A stretch of 62,053 bases of DNA from Muribaculaceae bacterium (lineage in GTDB: Bacteria > Bacteroidota > Bacteroidia > Bacteroidales > Muribaculaceae). Made by a program: the position numbers and the translations under genes. Below the pieces are notes generated by a model. The model worked only from the letters and a program-made list of their open reading frames with translations. It was not told the DNA's origin and did no database searches. Where the stretch lies: contig JAFZAC010000009.1 of NCBI GenBank assembly GCA_017548365.1, positions 1 through 62,053 of the forward strand, written 5' to 3'. This document shows positions 30,942-40,106 of this stretch, in pieces; position 1 is the first letter of the stretch, and each line of letters begins with the position of its first letter.

Positions 30942-33455
30942 ATGAAAACAACGGCAAAAGATTTGAGAATCATTCATCGTGGTGTGGCGCAACTGCACAA
31001 TGGTGAGAGTGCTCAGATGGGAGTGGCAAGCAGCTTGGTTAACATGCGCGAACGTGAAGATGCCCTTGTGGTGGTGGGCAATCCTGTGGTGGTGGAGCAG
31101 TTGCAACCAGGCGATAGAGTGCTGCTAGTTGACAATGAACGCACGCTGGTGCTGCGCGACAACAAGGTGATGTGGAATGACGTGGTGGTCCTTGACTCGG
31201 CAGCAACGGTGACAGCGGCTCACTTGGTTGGCAATCTCCTGGTGGTGGTAACAAGCGAGGGAAATGAAGTGCTGCGACGCACTGCCAGTGGATATGAACT
31301 CATCAACATGGAAGATGCTCTGCCGCAGCTGCATCTGGCGGCAGTGGAGCAGCAAGCCATGTCAACAACGGTGCCATCATTCACATTCGCGGTGCCCTAT
31401 TCGGCTTGGCAAGCACCACTGGCAAGTGACGATGTCTCGGCGCTCTCCAAACTGGTGACCGACGCGTTCTCTACCATGCAGCGCAGTGCTGCCTCGCAAG
31501 GACGCTTCACCGGAGTGGTTTTGGCGCGTTATGCCGTGCGCCTTTGGGATAATTCCTATCTCTGGATGAGCCAGCCTGTGACGTTGGGGCACGACATGAT
31601 TAGTGCATCCTATCGCTCTACTGCAACGGTGACAACAAGTGGCAATCAATTTGTGGGCATCGAGTCTTTCAACCTCAATGTCAACAGCTTTCGGCTGGGA
31701 ATATCAATGTCGAGTGGCATAGCAAGTGAGTGGCGCGACTTGGTAAAGGCTATCGACGTGTTAATTTCACCAGTGGCTAGTATTGTTGATCTCTCGGCAG
31801 GGCTTGACTACCGATGTGTGACCACAACTTCAAGCGGAACAAGGCGATATCTGCTAGAAGTGGGACCCAAGCCTCGCTCGGCAAGCGCTATGATGCAGTC
31901 GCTGCTCAATGGCGGCTGGAAGGTGGTGGCATCGACGGCGTTTCTCGACGGCTCGGCTTTCACTGCAGTTAACACTGCCATGTCGTCGCAGCAGGTGATG
32001 CCGGGAGTGAGATGTGATGTGGTTACAGCTCAGTTGCTGTCGCCGCAACGTCTCTCATGGCAGCAATGTGCGCAGGTCACGACGAGCGCCACGCTCCAGC
32101 CGGTCGCCCGGGTGTCAATGGAGCACAATGGACGCCTTTATCAAGCGCCGCAGTGCTATGCGGTCCAAAATCCCTGGACCATCCTTCCCTGGCTTGACGG
32201 CACATTGACCGCTGGTACAGTAAATGCTGCAATTCACGTTACGCTTAGCACCGTCGAGGGAGAAATCACACTCTCGAGCAATATCTCATGCCCTTGTGGA
32301 GCCACTACACTCAATCCCATTATTACATTTCCTGACGTGCGTGCCACACACATAGCCATTGCTGTGGGCAACAGGGTGTTGGAGTGCGATTTGGCACCAA
32401 TTGAAGGAACGGGAATGAGCGCCTACATTAACCCCTCTCTGCATAGCAACACGTTGACAACAGGCACGTTGACAAACAGCAACAACAGCGTCAGCACAAT
32501 ACCGGCACAGGGTGAGTTAGTGGTAAGTGCCGTGGGAAATCCGTTGGTGACTCAGTGGAGAGAGACAGTGAGCGGATGCGACATTCTTGCCCTTGGAGCG
32601 GCATGCCGGCCCATCTACTCGGGAGGATTCGGGCGCTATCCCATCTACCTGTTTACCACTCAGGGCATCATGGCGTTGCCGCAGAGTGTAAGTGGCAACT
32701 ATGGCGAACCGCGGCTCATTAACCGCGAGGTGATTGCCAGCAATGCTATGCCAGTGCCAGGGGGCGACGCGCTATGGTTTGTAAACCAGCATGGCATCTT
32801 GTGTTCGATAACTGGAAGCACCCTCAAGCGATGGCTTGACTTAGGGATGACGGTGAGTCAAGTGAGTCAAGTGAGTCAAGTGAATCAACCGAGTCAAAAT
32901 AATTATGCATTGTGCATTATGAATTATGCATTTCCAAAAAGTTTGGCGTGGAACGACAATGAGCGCGAACTATGGATTGCCGACGACGAGGGTAAGGTGC
33001 TAGTTCTTATGCCGTCGGGCCGTAGCTACATCCGCGACCTGGAAGTAGAAAGTTTATACACCGACACACAGCACGCCCTTGCAGTAACCCAAGAGGGCAC
33101 TCTGCTCAACATTGCCTGCGAACAAGACGTGATGCAGCAAGTTGCCTATTTGTCTCAACCTTTCGAACTCGATCCATTCATGCGCAACCAGCCAAAAACG
33201 ATTGTTTGGAATTTTTTTTCTGAAATTGTCCCACTTGCATCTTCCACATCCATGCAGCTCACTCTGCGAGGCGAACGAGGACGCAGCTGCCACGGCTACA
33301 TCATCAGCCAGCTCAGAGCAAACGGCATAGTGGCAGCGCCCCTGGCAAGACCCATTTTGTCCCAGCCCTCACGCACCCTGCGACTCCAAGCCACAGGCAC
33401 CATCCCCACAGGCGCCCTACTCCTCCCCACAACAATAACAATCACAAAAACCTGA
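30942..33455 (+). CDS. Large protein of unknown function with in-frame repeat insertion
   Basis: 837 residues from the ATG at 30942. No signal peptide and no clear transmembrane helix. The N-terminus (DLRIIHRGVAQLHNGESAQMGVASSLVNMRERED) resembles the start of some Bacteroidota phage-like or tail-associated proteins, but this is only an impression. Val/Ala/Thr-rich beta-type sequence fills most of the length. Near residue 637-665 an abnormal segment SQVSQVSQVNQPSQ then NNYALCIMNYAF is encoded by DNA repeats (32853-32935), which look inserted. Its 3' end also carries a T-rich motif repeated in the downstream intergenic DNA. Function unknown. Confidence 0.65.
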   Translation: MKTTAKDLRIIHRGVAQLHNGESAQMGVASSLVNMREREDALVVVGNPVVVEQLQPGDRVLLVDNERTLVLRDNKVMWNDVVVLDSAATVTAAHLVGNLLVVVTSEGNEVLRRTASGYELINMEDALPQLHLAAVEQQAMSTTVPSFTFAVPYSAWQAPLASDDVSALSKLVTDAFSTMQRSAASQGRFTGVVLARYAVRLWDNSYLWMSQPVTLGHDMISASYRSTATVTTSGNQFVGIESFNLNVNSFRLGISMSSGIASEWRDLVKAIDVLISPVASIVDLSAGLDYRCVTTTSSGTRRYLLEVGPKPRSASAMMQSLLNGGWKVVASTAFLDGSAFTAVNTAMSSQQVMPGVRCDVVTAQLLSPQRLSWQQCAQVTTSATLQPVARVSMEHNGRLYQAPQCYAVQNPWTILPWLDGTLTAGTVNAAIHVTLSTVEGEITLSSNISCPCGATTLNPIITFPDVRATHIAIAVGNRVLECDLAPIEGTGMSAYINPSLHSNTLTTGTLTNSNNSVSTIPAQGELVVSAVGNPLVTQWRETVSGCDILALGAACRPIYSGGFGRYPIYLFTTQGIMALPQSVSGNYGEPRLINREVIASNAMPVPGGDALWFVNQHGILCSITGSTLKRWLDLGMTVSQVSQVSQVNQPSQNNYALCIMNYAFPKSLAWNDNERELWIADDEGKVLVLMPSGRSYIRDLEVESLYTDTQHALAVTQEGTLLNIACEQDVMQQVAYLSQPFELDPFMRNQPKTIVWNFFSEIVPLASSTSMQLTLRGERGRSCHGYIISQLRANGIVAAPLARPILSQPSRTLRLQATGTIPTGALLLPTTITITKT
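32853..32935. repeat. Tandem GTGAGTCAA repeats plus AT-palindromic tract inside the gene
   Basis: Three near-perfect 9-bp units of GTGAGTCAA and one degenerate unit, followed by an AT-rich tract built from ATTATGCATTGTGCATT and ATTATGAATTATGCAT. The frame is kept. The AT part resembles dispersed non-coding repeats of Bacteroidota genomes. Confidence 0.7.
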
Positions 33456-33465
33456 ATCAAAAAAA

Positions 33466-33580
33466 TTTTTTTCTAAAAACTGTCCCACACCCAATCCCCG
33501 ATCACGATCCCCGTTTTTTTCTAAAAATTGTCCCAGCCGATCCTCGATCACGATCCACGATCCACGATCACGATCCCCAA
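33466..33580. repeat. Intergenic repeats: T-rich TGTCCCA units and GATC cluster
   Basis: Two 22-base copies of TTTTTTTCTAAAAA-C/T-TGTCCCA (33466-33487 and 33514-33535) with a 48-base period. They are interleaved with CGATCACGATCC units that give eight GATC sites within about 80 bases. A third diverged copy of the T-rich motif lies inside the coding end at 33213-33233. Confidence 0.75.
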
Positions 33581-33612
33581 TTTGCTATTTTCAAGAAATA
33601 AGTGTATTTTTG
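33581..33612 (+). promoter_or_regulatory. Promoter of the phosphodiester glycosidase gene
   Basis: -33 TTTG (33581-33584) and -7 TATTTTTG (33605-33612), spacing 20, ahead of the ATG at 33633. Confidence 0.65.
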
Positions 33613-33632
33613 TAAAATAAATAATTAAAACA

Positions 33633-35996
33633 ATGAAAAAGACACTTATTTCTCTCGTTTTGGCTCTGGCAGGAATGACAGCTCTTGCTAGCAACACTTG
33701 GCAACTGCTGGGAGTAGACTATACAGTCGACACACTGTTCCACGCAATGATTGGACCTGGCACCAGCCAGACTTCGCTCTACTTCACCAACGGCTCCACC
33801 GATATGCGCGTGTTCTACACCACTATCGACATGACCAACCCCTATCTCACTGTGCGCACCGTGAGTGGTCAAGACAAGACTGCCGGCGGCGAAGTCGTCT
33901 CCTCGATGGCGCAGCGCAACGATGGTCCCGGGCACCGATTCTTTGTGGGAATCAACGCCGACTTCTTCTACACCAGCGGCACGACGGCTCGTGGCGTGTC
34001 GATGGTGGGAACTCCCATTGGCACGTGCATTGGCGATGGTGTGGTCTACAGGCTCAATAACGACGAGTATAAATATGTGTTTGACGAGAACCGCAACTCC
34101 TATATCAACGCCGTGACCTTTAGTGGCACGGTGAGCCACGACGGCACGACAGTTACAGCAGGCGGTGTGAACACCGATGCGAGCAACAACGTCATCACCT
34201 TCTACAACGACCGCTACTATGGCTCGACAAACCAGCTCTCGGCATGCTGCGAAGTGGAAGCACAACTCGTGGAGGGCGACTCGTTCAACTTCTTGCAACC
34301 ATTCAAAATGGTGATTACTGGCACTCCCAGCACCGAAGGTGACATGATTGTCCCCAATGGGCGTTATGTGCTTCACGGACAAGGCTCTACCGCCGACTTC
34401 ATCGCCAGCTTGAACGTGGGCGACGAGGTCACAGTGACCATGAACGCCACTGCTGGCGGCAACAAGATAGACCCACGTGAGGTGGTGTGCGGACAGCCCT
34501 GGATGCTGCGCGATGGCGTCACCATCGACGATGGCAACCCCGATATGCATCCACGCACCTGCATCGGCTTTGCCAATGGCGGTCAAACCTTGATTTTCAT
34601 GATTGTTGACGGACGTTCGCTCATCAGCGACGGATGCCGCACTTCTCATCTTGGCGACCTGCTGCGCTATGCTGGCGCCACCGAGGGAGTGAACCTTGAC
34701 GGCGGTGGTTCCTCCACCCTCTACACCAGCGCTCTGGGTGTGCGCAATGTACCAAGCGACGGACACGAACGTGCCGATGCCAATGGCTTGTTCCTCGTGA
34801 GCACCGCACCCGACGACAACGAGATTGCCGAAATCCGCTTTAAAGACTGGGTGCAGAAAGTTCCAAAATATGGCATATACACCCCTGTGATTTATGGCTA
34901 TAACCAGTATGGAATGCTCATCGACACTAATGTTCAAGGCTTCACACTTGAGGTTGAAGAGAATTTGGGCACCATCAAGGATGGCAGCACATTCTTCGCC
35001 ACCGGCAGCGGTGATGGACAGCTCACCGCAGTGTATAATGGAGTGACTGCAACTTTGCCCATCTCCATCGTGGGAAGCGGCGATGACATGCGGCTCACCA
35101 ACGACACCATCATTACCGACACCTATCGCACCTATGCCGTAGGAGTCGAGAGCCAAGTGGGCGAGACTGTCATGCCACTCGACCCAGCTGCCCTCACTTG
35201 GAGCAGCAGCGACGAGAGCATTGTCACAATCGATGCCCAAACTGGCATCCTTAAAGGCGAAACCGACGGTGAAGCGATAGTTACTGGCGTGCTTGAAGAC
35301 AAGTCGCTGAGCATGAAAGTAAAGGTGCAGAAACCGGTCAAGCGCGTCTACCCTCTTGACCCCGAAATGGACCTCAGCACCTGGACATTTGCGATGAGTG
35401 GAGGCAAGAACTATTCTGTCGAGCCTCTCGACAACGGTGTCAAAGTCGATTACACCGGCAGCAGCGCACGCGTCAACTACTTCCGCATGAACAAGGACAT
35501 AGTGCTCTGGAGCCTGCCCGACACACTGCGAGTGCGCATCAATCCTGGTGAAGCGCCGGTGACAGGTGTTACCTTTGCCCTTCGCCCCAATAATGGCAAA
35601 ATCAGCTTTCAGGCAGTAACACCCGATTCGGTTCCTGCCAATGTTGAGTCGACCATCGACCTTCCCATCGACCAGTGGATTGATGCCGACGACATGGGCA
35701 ACTATCCCATCACTTTGACCTACTTACAGATAACAATGGGCAAGAACACTACAGGACAGCAGTACACGATGCTCATTCCAGGGCTTGAAGTAATCTACAA
35801 GAATGCCCCTGTCAACCAAGTAATCACTGGTGACGTGAACGGCGACGGACTCGTGAGCAGTGTTGATGTCACTGCGTTATACAACTACCTGCTAAATGGT
35901 GACACAAGCGCACTTGTCAACGGGGATCAAGATGGCGACGGTATTATTTCCTCGGTCGACATTACAATAATCTATAATATCCTGCTGGGCAACTGA
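33633..35996 (+). CDS. Secreted phosphodiester glycosidase (NAGPA-type) with Big_2-like and dockerin-like domains
   Basis: 787 residues. Signal peptide MKKTLISLVLALAGMTALA. Residues about 40-390 form a NAGPA/phosphodiester glycosidase domain, with TCIGFANGGQTLIFMIVDGR and GVNLDGGGSSTLY as its active-site region. Residues about 490-570 resemble a bacterial Ig-like group 2 domain (LTWSSSDESIVTIDAQTGIL). A beta-rich domain follows. The last 60 residues are two dockerin-type calcium loops (GDVNGDGLVSSVDVTALYNY and GDQDGDGIISSVDITIIYNI) ending almost at the stop. It probably cleaves sugar phosphodiesters outside the cell. No cohesin or scaffoldin is in the window. Confidence 0.87.
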   Translation: MKKTLISLVLALAGMTALASNTWQLLGVDYTVDTLFHAMIGPGTSQTSLYFTNGSTDMRVFYTTIDMTNPYLTVRTVSGQDKTAGGEVVSSMAQRNDGPGHRFFVGINADFFYTSGTTARGVSMVGTPIGTCIGDGVVYRLNNDEYKYVFDENRNSYINAVTFSGTVSHDGTTVTAGGVNTDASNNVITFYNDRYYGSTNQLSACCEVEAQLVEGDSFNFLQPFKMVITGTPSTEGDMIVPNGRYVLHGQGSTADFIASLNVGDEVTVTMNATAGGNKIDPREVVCGQPWMLRDGVTIDDGNPDMHPRTCIGFANGGQTLIFMIVDGRSLISDGCRTSHLGDLLRYAGATEGVNLDGGGSSTLYTSALGVRNVPSDGHERADANGLFLVSTAPDDNEIAEIRFKDWVQKVPKYGIYTPVIYGYNQYGMLIDTNVQGFTLEVEENLGTIKDGSTFFATGSGDGQLTAVYNGVTATLPISIVGSGDDMRLTNDTIITDTYRTYAVGVESQVGETVMPLDPAALTWSSSDESIVTIDAQTGILKGETDGEAIVTGVLEDKSLSMKVKVQKPVKRVYPLDPEMDLSTWTFAMSGGKNYSVEPLDNGVKVDYTGSSARVNYFRMNKDIVLWSLPDTLRVRINPGEAPVTGVTFALRPNNGKISFQAVTPDSVPANVESTIDLPIDQWIDADDMGNYPITLTYLQITMGKNTTGQQYTMLIPGLEVIYKNAPVNQVITGDVNGDGLVSSVDVTALYNYLLNGDTSALVNGDQDGDGIISSVDITIIYNILLGN

Positions 35997-36041
35997 CAAG
36001 AGTGGAAAGTAGAACTTGTTAATTTTTCACTTTTCGGAAAT

Positions 36042-36072
36042 TTTGCAAAATTGAAAAATATTCTTACTTTTG
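36042..36072 (+). promoter_or_regulatory. Promoter of the 36111 barrel gene
   Basis: -33 TTTG (36042-36045) and -7 TACTTTTG (36065-36072), spacing 19. Confidence 0.7.
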
Positions 36073-36110
36073 CATTTTAGAAATCAATAATTGCATAAAA
36101 TAAAGAAATT

Positions 36111-36800
36111 ATGAAGAAATTATTTACATTAGCAATGGTGGCTCTCATGGCAGCACTTCCCATGATGGCTCAACGCCACGACTATGGCTCGACGTCCAGC
36201 AATCGTTATGACTACGAGCGTAGCCACAGCCGCTGGATAAGAAACTACTACGGCAAAGACATGTACTTTGGCTTGCGCATTGGCCCCGCCTTCTCACACG
36301 TGAGCGGCGACGGCATCGATTATGCTGGCAGCAGCAAGACTGGTCTTCACCTGGGCGGTGTTGTAGGTTTTGAAATCACCAACCGTGCACCGGTATTCTT
36401 TGAGACTGGATTGAGCTACGTGAACAAGGGCGGCAAGAGTAACAATTGGACCACAAGCCTTAGTTATCTTGAATTACCTTTGACATTCAAGTACATCCAC
36501 TACACCGATATGGGCCTCTCTATTCATCCTTTATTTGGTGGATATCTGGCTGTGGGAGTTGATGGAAATATCAAGGACTACATAACAAAAACCAAAGCTA
36601 ATGCCTTTGGCAAAGAGACTAAACTTGGAGTGCCTGGATTCAAGCGCTTCGACGGCGGTCTTCGCATTGGTTGCGGTGTAGGTTTCAGTATGTTCTACCT
36701 TGATATGACCTACGACATCGGTCTCGCCAACGTCAGCCACGACGACTACAACACAAGCTGCAACCGCACGCTCTACCTCAACTTTGGAGTCAACTTCTAA
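36111..36800 (+). CDS. Outer-membrane beta-barrel protein (porin-family)
   Basis: 229 residues. Signal peptide MKKLFTLAMVALMAALPMMA before QRHD. An N-terminal basic/aromatic stretch precedes the barrel strands (MYFGLRIGPAFSHVSGDG, TGLHLGGVVGFEI, PVFFETGLSYVNKG, LSYLELPLTFKYIHY, RIGCGVGFSMFYLDMTYDIGL). It ends in LYLNFGVNF, with a terminal Phe suited to BAM recognition. Similar in type to the protein at 21137. Function not predictable. Confidence 0.86.
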   Translation: MKKLFTLAMVALMAALPMMAQRHDYGSTSSNRYDYERSHSRWIRNYYGKDMYFGLRIGPAFSHVSGDGIDYAGSSKTGLHLGGVVGFEITNRAPVFFETGLSYVNKGGKSNNWTTSLSYLELPLTFKYIHYTDMGLSIHPLFGGYLAVGVDGNIKDYITKTKANAFGKETKLGVPGFKRFDGGLRIGCGVGFSMFYLDMTYDIGLANVSHDDYNTSCNRTLYLNFGVNF

Positions 36801-36834
36801 ACAGCACATTATAAGTTGTTTAAACAATCTAACA

Positions 36835-36880
36835 AAAGCGACACCACAGCAGGCTCAAGCCCGCGGGTGTCGCTTTGCGT
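36835..36880 (+). terminator. Hairpin after the barrel gene
   Basis: 11-bp stem AAAGCGACACC (36835-36845) / GGTGTCGCTTT (36866-36876). The 3' T run is short, so termination strength is uncertain. Confidence 0.55.
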
Positions 36881-36914
36881 ATAAATCCAAATAGCAATCA
36901 ACAGCTTTCTATTA

Positions 36915-37883
36915 ATGATAGAACGACACATCATTATCGACAATGTTGACCCGGTAGTTTTTTACGGCGTCAACAATAGCAATATCCAGCTAATACGCAA
37001 CCTCTTCCCCAAGCTCCGCATGGCAGCACGAGGCTCGGTAATCACAGTCATTGGCGACGAGGCCGAGACCGAGAAATTCGAGCGTGACATCAAGCAGCTT
37101 GAGGAATACTGCGCAACCTACAACACGCTCCCCGAAGATGTCATCCTTGATACCATCAAAGGCCTTCCGCCCAAGGAACTTAAGATGGACGACGTGATAA
37201 TCTACGGTGTGAACGGCAAGCCAATCAAGGGGCGCACCCCTAACCAGCAGCTCATGGTCAAGACCTTCAACGAGAACGACCTCACCTTTGCTCTGGGACC
37301 TGCCGGTACCGGCAAGACCTATCTTGCCGTCGCTCTTGCCGTTCGAGCCCTAAAAAACCGAGAGGTGCGCAAAATCATCCTTTCTCGTCCAGCAGTGGAA
37401 GCTGGCGAGAAACTCGGCTTTCTCCCAGGCGACATGCGCGACAAGATTGACCCATATCTGCAGCCCCTCTACGACGCCCTTGAAGACATGATTCCTGGTG
37501 CCAAACTCAAGGAATACATGGACTCAAATGTCATCCAGATTGCACCGCTCGCCTTCATGCGAGGACGCACCCTTAACGATGCCATCGTGGTACTCGACGA
37601 GGCACAGAACACCACTACCCACCAAATCAAGATGTTCCTCACCCGCCTGGGCATGGGCTCGAAGATGGTCATCACCGGCGACACCACGCAAATCGACCTC
37701 CCACGCAGCGTTACTTCAGGACTCATCCAAGCCCTGAAAGTGCTCAATGGAGTGAAAGGCATAGGTAAAATCGAGTTCGGCAAGAAAGACATCGTCCGCC
37801 ACCAACTCGTGCAACGCATCGTCGAAGCCTATGAGCATTTCAATGCTCTCAATGAACTTGATGAAACGAGAGAATCCAGATAA
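36915..37883 (+). CDS. phoH: PhoH-like ATPase
   Basis: 322 residues, full length. Residues about 1-110 hold an N-terminal KH-like region (VVFYGVNNSNIQLIRNLFPKLRM). The P-loop GPAGTGKTYLAVALAVRAL near residue 133 and Walker B VVLDEAQNTT near 225 identify the PhoH ATPase domain, with the RMGM-type GMGSKMVITGDTTQIDLP after it. Members are cytosolic ATPases implicated in RNA metabolism, often linked with ybeY. It starts an apparent operon with ubiE, 24 bases downstream. Confidence 0.95.
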   Translation: MIERHIIIDNVDPVVFYGVNNSNIQLIRNLFPKLRMAARGSVITVIGDEAETEKFERDIKQLEEYCATYNTLPEDVILDTIKGLPPKELKMDDVIIYGVNGKPIKGRTPNQQLMVKTFNENDLTFALGPAGTGKTYLAVALAVRALKNREVRKIILSRPAVEAGEKLGFLPGDMRDKIDPYLQPLYDALEDMIPGAKLKEYMDSNVIQIAPLAFMRGRTLNDAIVVLDEAQNTTTHQIKMFLTRLGMGSKMVITGDTTQIDLPRSVTSGLIQALKVLNGVKGIGKIEFGKKDIVRHQLVQRIVEAYEHFNALNELDETRESR

Positions 37884-37907
37884 TTTAGAACTTCTATATA
37901 TATCAGG

Positions 37908-38639
37908 ATGAAGGTAGAGGAGATAAAGCCATATAGCAGTGAAGGAGAAAAAGCCAAGCAAGTCGAGCAGATGTTTGACAGCATTGCTCCTGCCTACGAC
38001 TTCATGAACCGCGCCATGACGCTGGGCATCGACCGGTGGTGGCGCCGTGTGGCGGTAAAAATGGTGAAACGCACCACGCCACACAGCATCCTCGACGTAG
38101 CCACTGGCACTGGCGACTTCGCCATCGACCTCTACCGCAAGATAAAGCCCGAGCAAGTGGTGGGTATCGACCTCTCGCAAGGTATGCTAGATGTGGCCAG
38201 CAAGAAAATTGAAAAGTACGGCTTGAATGATGCCATCACTGTGCAGCAGGGCGACTGCCTGGCTCTACCGTTTGAAGATGCTAGTTTTGACGCTGTGACG
38301 GTGGCTTTCGGCGTGCGCAACTTCGAGCACCTGCTGCAAGGCTACCAACAGATGCACCGTGTACTCAAGCCCGGCGGAATGCTGTGCGTGATAGAACTCT
38401 CCACCCCCCGCAACCGCATGGTGCGCTGGTTCTATGACCTTTACACCCTCCACATCATCCCATGGTTTGGCGTATTGAAGTCGCATGACAAGAGCGCCTA
38501 CCGCTACCTACCCCAAAGCATTGCAGCAGTTCCCCAAGGTGAAGATATGCTCACCATCATGCAAGAAGCTGGCTTCAAGAATTGTCAAGTAAAACGCCTA
38601 ACCTTTGGCACTTGCTCAATATATACTGGCAAGAGGTGA
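37908..38639 (+). CDS. ubiE: Demethylmenaquinone/ubiquinone methyltransferase
   Basis: 243 residues. The class I SAM-methyltransferase motif ILDVATGTGDFAIDLY lies near residue 63, followed by VVGIDLSQGMLDVASKK and the family-specific VAFGVRNFEHLLQGYQQ and ELSTPRN. PQSIAAVPQGEDM near the end is also typical. In a Bacteroidales cell it should methylate demethylmenaquinone to menaquinone (menG function), supplying quinone to the membrane. That fits the cytochrome bd genes 1.5 kb downstream. Confidence 0.95.
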   Translation: MKVEEIKPYSSEGEKAKQVEQMFDSIAPAYDFMNRAMTLGIDRWWRRVAVKMVKRTTPHSILDVATGTGDFAIDLYRKIKPEQVVGIDLSQGMLDVASKKIEKYGLNDAITVQQGDCLALPFEDASFDAVTVAFGVRNFEHLLQGYQQMHRVLKPGGMLCVIELSTPRNRMVRWFYDLYTLHIIPWFGVLKSHDKSAYRYLPQSIAAVPQGEDMLTIMQEAGFKNCQVKRLTFGTCSIYTGKR

Positions 38640-38682
38640 GAATAGCAGTGTTCTGTTTGTTGGGATGCCATCGCAACAAAAT

Positions 38683-38716
38683 AATAACTAAGACTAAATA
38701 CTAAAAACTAAATATT
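38683..38716 (+). repeat. ACTAAA-rich leader before pfkA
   Basis: ATAACTAAGACTAAATACTAAAAACTAAATA-type tract of near-tandem 8-10 base units ending at the start codon. Confidence 0.6.
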
Positions 38717-39697
38717 ATGGCAAAGATTAAGACTATTGGCGTGTTGACTTCGGGAGGTGACGCTCCTGGCATGAATGCCGCAATCAGGGCGGTGACACGT
38801 GCAGCGATTTACAACAAATTCAACGTGAAAGGCATCTACCGCGGATACCGGGGTCTAGTAGAAGACGAAATCGTTGATTTCCATGCCGAGGATGTGTCGA
38901 ATATCATCCATCGCGGAGGAACCATCCTGCGCACAGCTCGATGCAAGGAATTCATGACACCCGAAGGCCGTCAAAAAGCCTTTGACAATATGCGTAAGCA
39001 TGGCATTGACGCTCTGGTGGTGATTGGTGGCGACGGCACTCTCACAGGCGCCAGGCAGTTTGCCAGCGAATTTGACGTACCCATTGTGGGAATACCCGGC
39101 ACCATCGACAACGATCTTTATGGCACTGACCACACCATTGGCTACGACACAGCTCTGAACACTATCATGTGGTGCGTGGACCGTATCCGCGACACTGCCA
39201 ACAGCCACGAGCGACTGTTCTTCATCGAGGTGATGGGGCGAGAAGCAAGCTTCCTCGCACTTTACGGCGCCATAGCTGGCGGTGCCGAGGCTGCAATTAT
39301 CCCCGAACTTGCCATAGAACAAGACCAGTTGGCGCAACTCATCGAACACGGTTTCCGCACTACCAAGAAGTCTTCGATAGTGCTTGTTGCCGAAAACCCC
39401 GTTACTGGCGGAGCAATGCAACTTGCTGAGCGTGTTCGCAAAGAGTATCCACAGTATGACGTGCGCGTCACCATTCTTGGACACCTGCAGCGTGGTGGCT
39501 CACCTACTGCACAGGACCGCATTCTCGCCTCTCGAATGGGTGCAGCAGCAATTTTTGCACTCATGGAAGGACAACGCAACGTAATGATTGGTGATGACGA
39601 CGAACAGATGGTATATGTGCCTTTCAGCAAAGCCATCAAATATGAGAAAAGCATCGACCGTGAACTCCTCGACACAATAGCACGTCTCTCAAAATAA
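38717..39697 (+). CDS. pfkA: ATP-type 6-phosphofructokinase
   Basis: 326 residues. [16 protein letters not shown] at the start binds nucleotide. GGDGTLTGA near residue 100 has the Gly that marks ATP rather than pyrophosphate dependence. [19 protein letters not shown] carries the catalytic TIDND aspartate, and [22 protein letters not shown] the substrate-site arginines. It phosphorylates fructose 6-phosphate to the 1,6-bisphosphate in glycolysis, feeding the aldolase at 8863. It has its own terminator. Confidence 0.96.
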   Translation: MAKIKTIGVLTSGGDAPGMNAAIRAVTRAAIYNKFNVKGIYRGYRGLVEDEIVDFHAEDVSNIIHRGGTILRTARCKEFMTPEGRQKAFDNMRKHGIDALVVIGGDGTLTGARQFASEFDVPIVGIPGTIDNDLYGTDHTIGYDTALNTIMWCVDRIRDTANSHERLFFIEVMGREASFLALYGAIAGGAEAAIIPELAIEQDQLAQLIEHGFRTTKKSSIVLVAENPVTGGAMQLAERVRKEYPQYDVRVTILGHLQRGGSPTAQDRILASRMGAAAIFALMEGQRNVMIGDDDEQMVYVPFSKAIKYEKSIDRELLDTIARLSK

Positions 39698-39775
39698 GAT
39701 TTCTGTGAAAGAGGAAAATTAAGATAGTAGTTGTTATCTCTTGATTCACAATTCGTGTTTTTTAAGCAAAAAATA

Positions 39776-39816
39776 AAAAAGTTACCTTTAGGTAATTTAC
39801 CTTTGGGTAACTTTTT
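39776..39816 (+). terminator. Terminator after pfkA with double palindrome
   Basis: GTTACCTTTAGGTAA and TTACCTTTGGGTAAC in tandem, each self-complementary and together forming one longer stem, followed by TTTTT. Confidence 0.75.
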
Positions 39817-39852
39817 GTATATTTGCCAAAATGATTTAAAGTCTTTGAGCCT

Positions 39853-40074
39853 ATGTCACAAAAAAACAGCTTTTGGGCACGCGTAGTGGACCTATATGTC
39901 GATGGGTTCCGCTCAATGACTGTGGGCAAAACGCTGTGGATCATCATCGCTATCAAGCTGTTTATTTTTTTTGTGATTATCAAAATTCTGTTCTTCCCCG
40001 ATTTCCTCGCTTCCAAGAGTGACAGCGACGACGGCAAAGCACAATATGTGCGCCAACAACTCATTGACAAGTGA
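39853..40074 (+). CDS. DUF4492 protein
   Basis: 73 residues. One transmembrane helix (TLWIIIAIKLFIFFVIIKIL) with a conserved N-terminal SFWARVVDLYVDGFRSMTVG. DUF4492 proteins are small Bacteroidota membrane proteins encoded just before cydA, as here (64 bases). A role in assembling or stabilising cytochrome bd has been suggested by position only. Confidence 0.9.
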   Translation: MSQKNSFWARVVDLYVDGFRSMTVGKTLWIIIAIKLFIFFVIIKILFFPDFLASKSDSDDGKAQYVRQQLIDK

Positions 40075-40106
40075 CTTTGGAGCGTATGTGAAGGAAGAAT
40101 AATGCA

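Noticed and set aside
33591..35240. 549-codon minus-strand frame opposite the phosphodiester glycosidase
   Set aside because: The plus strand has a full domain structure, signal peptide and dockerin; the opposite frame is a composition artefact.
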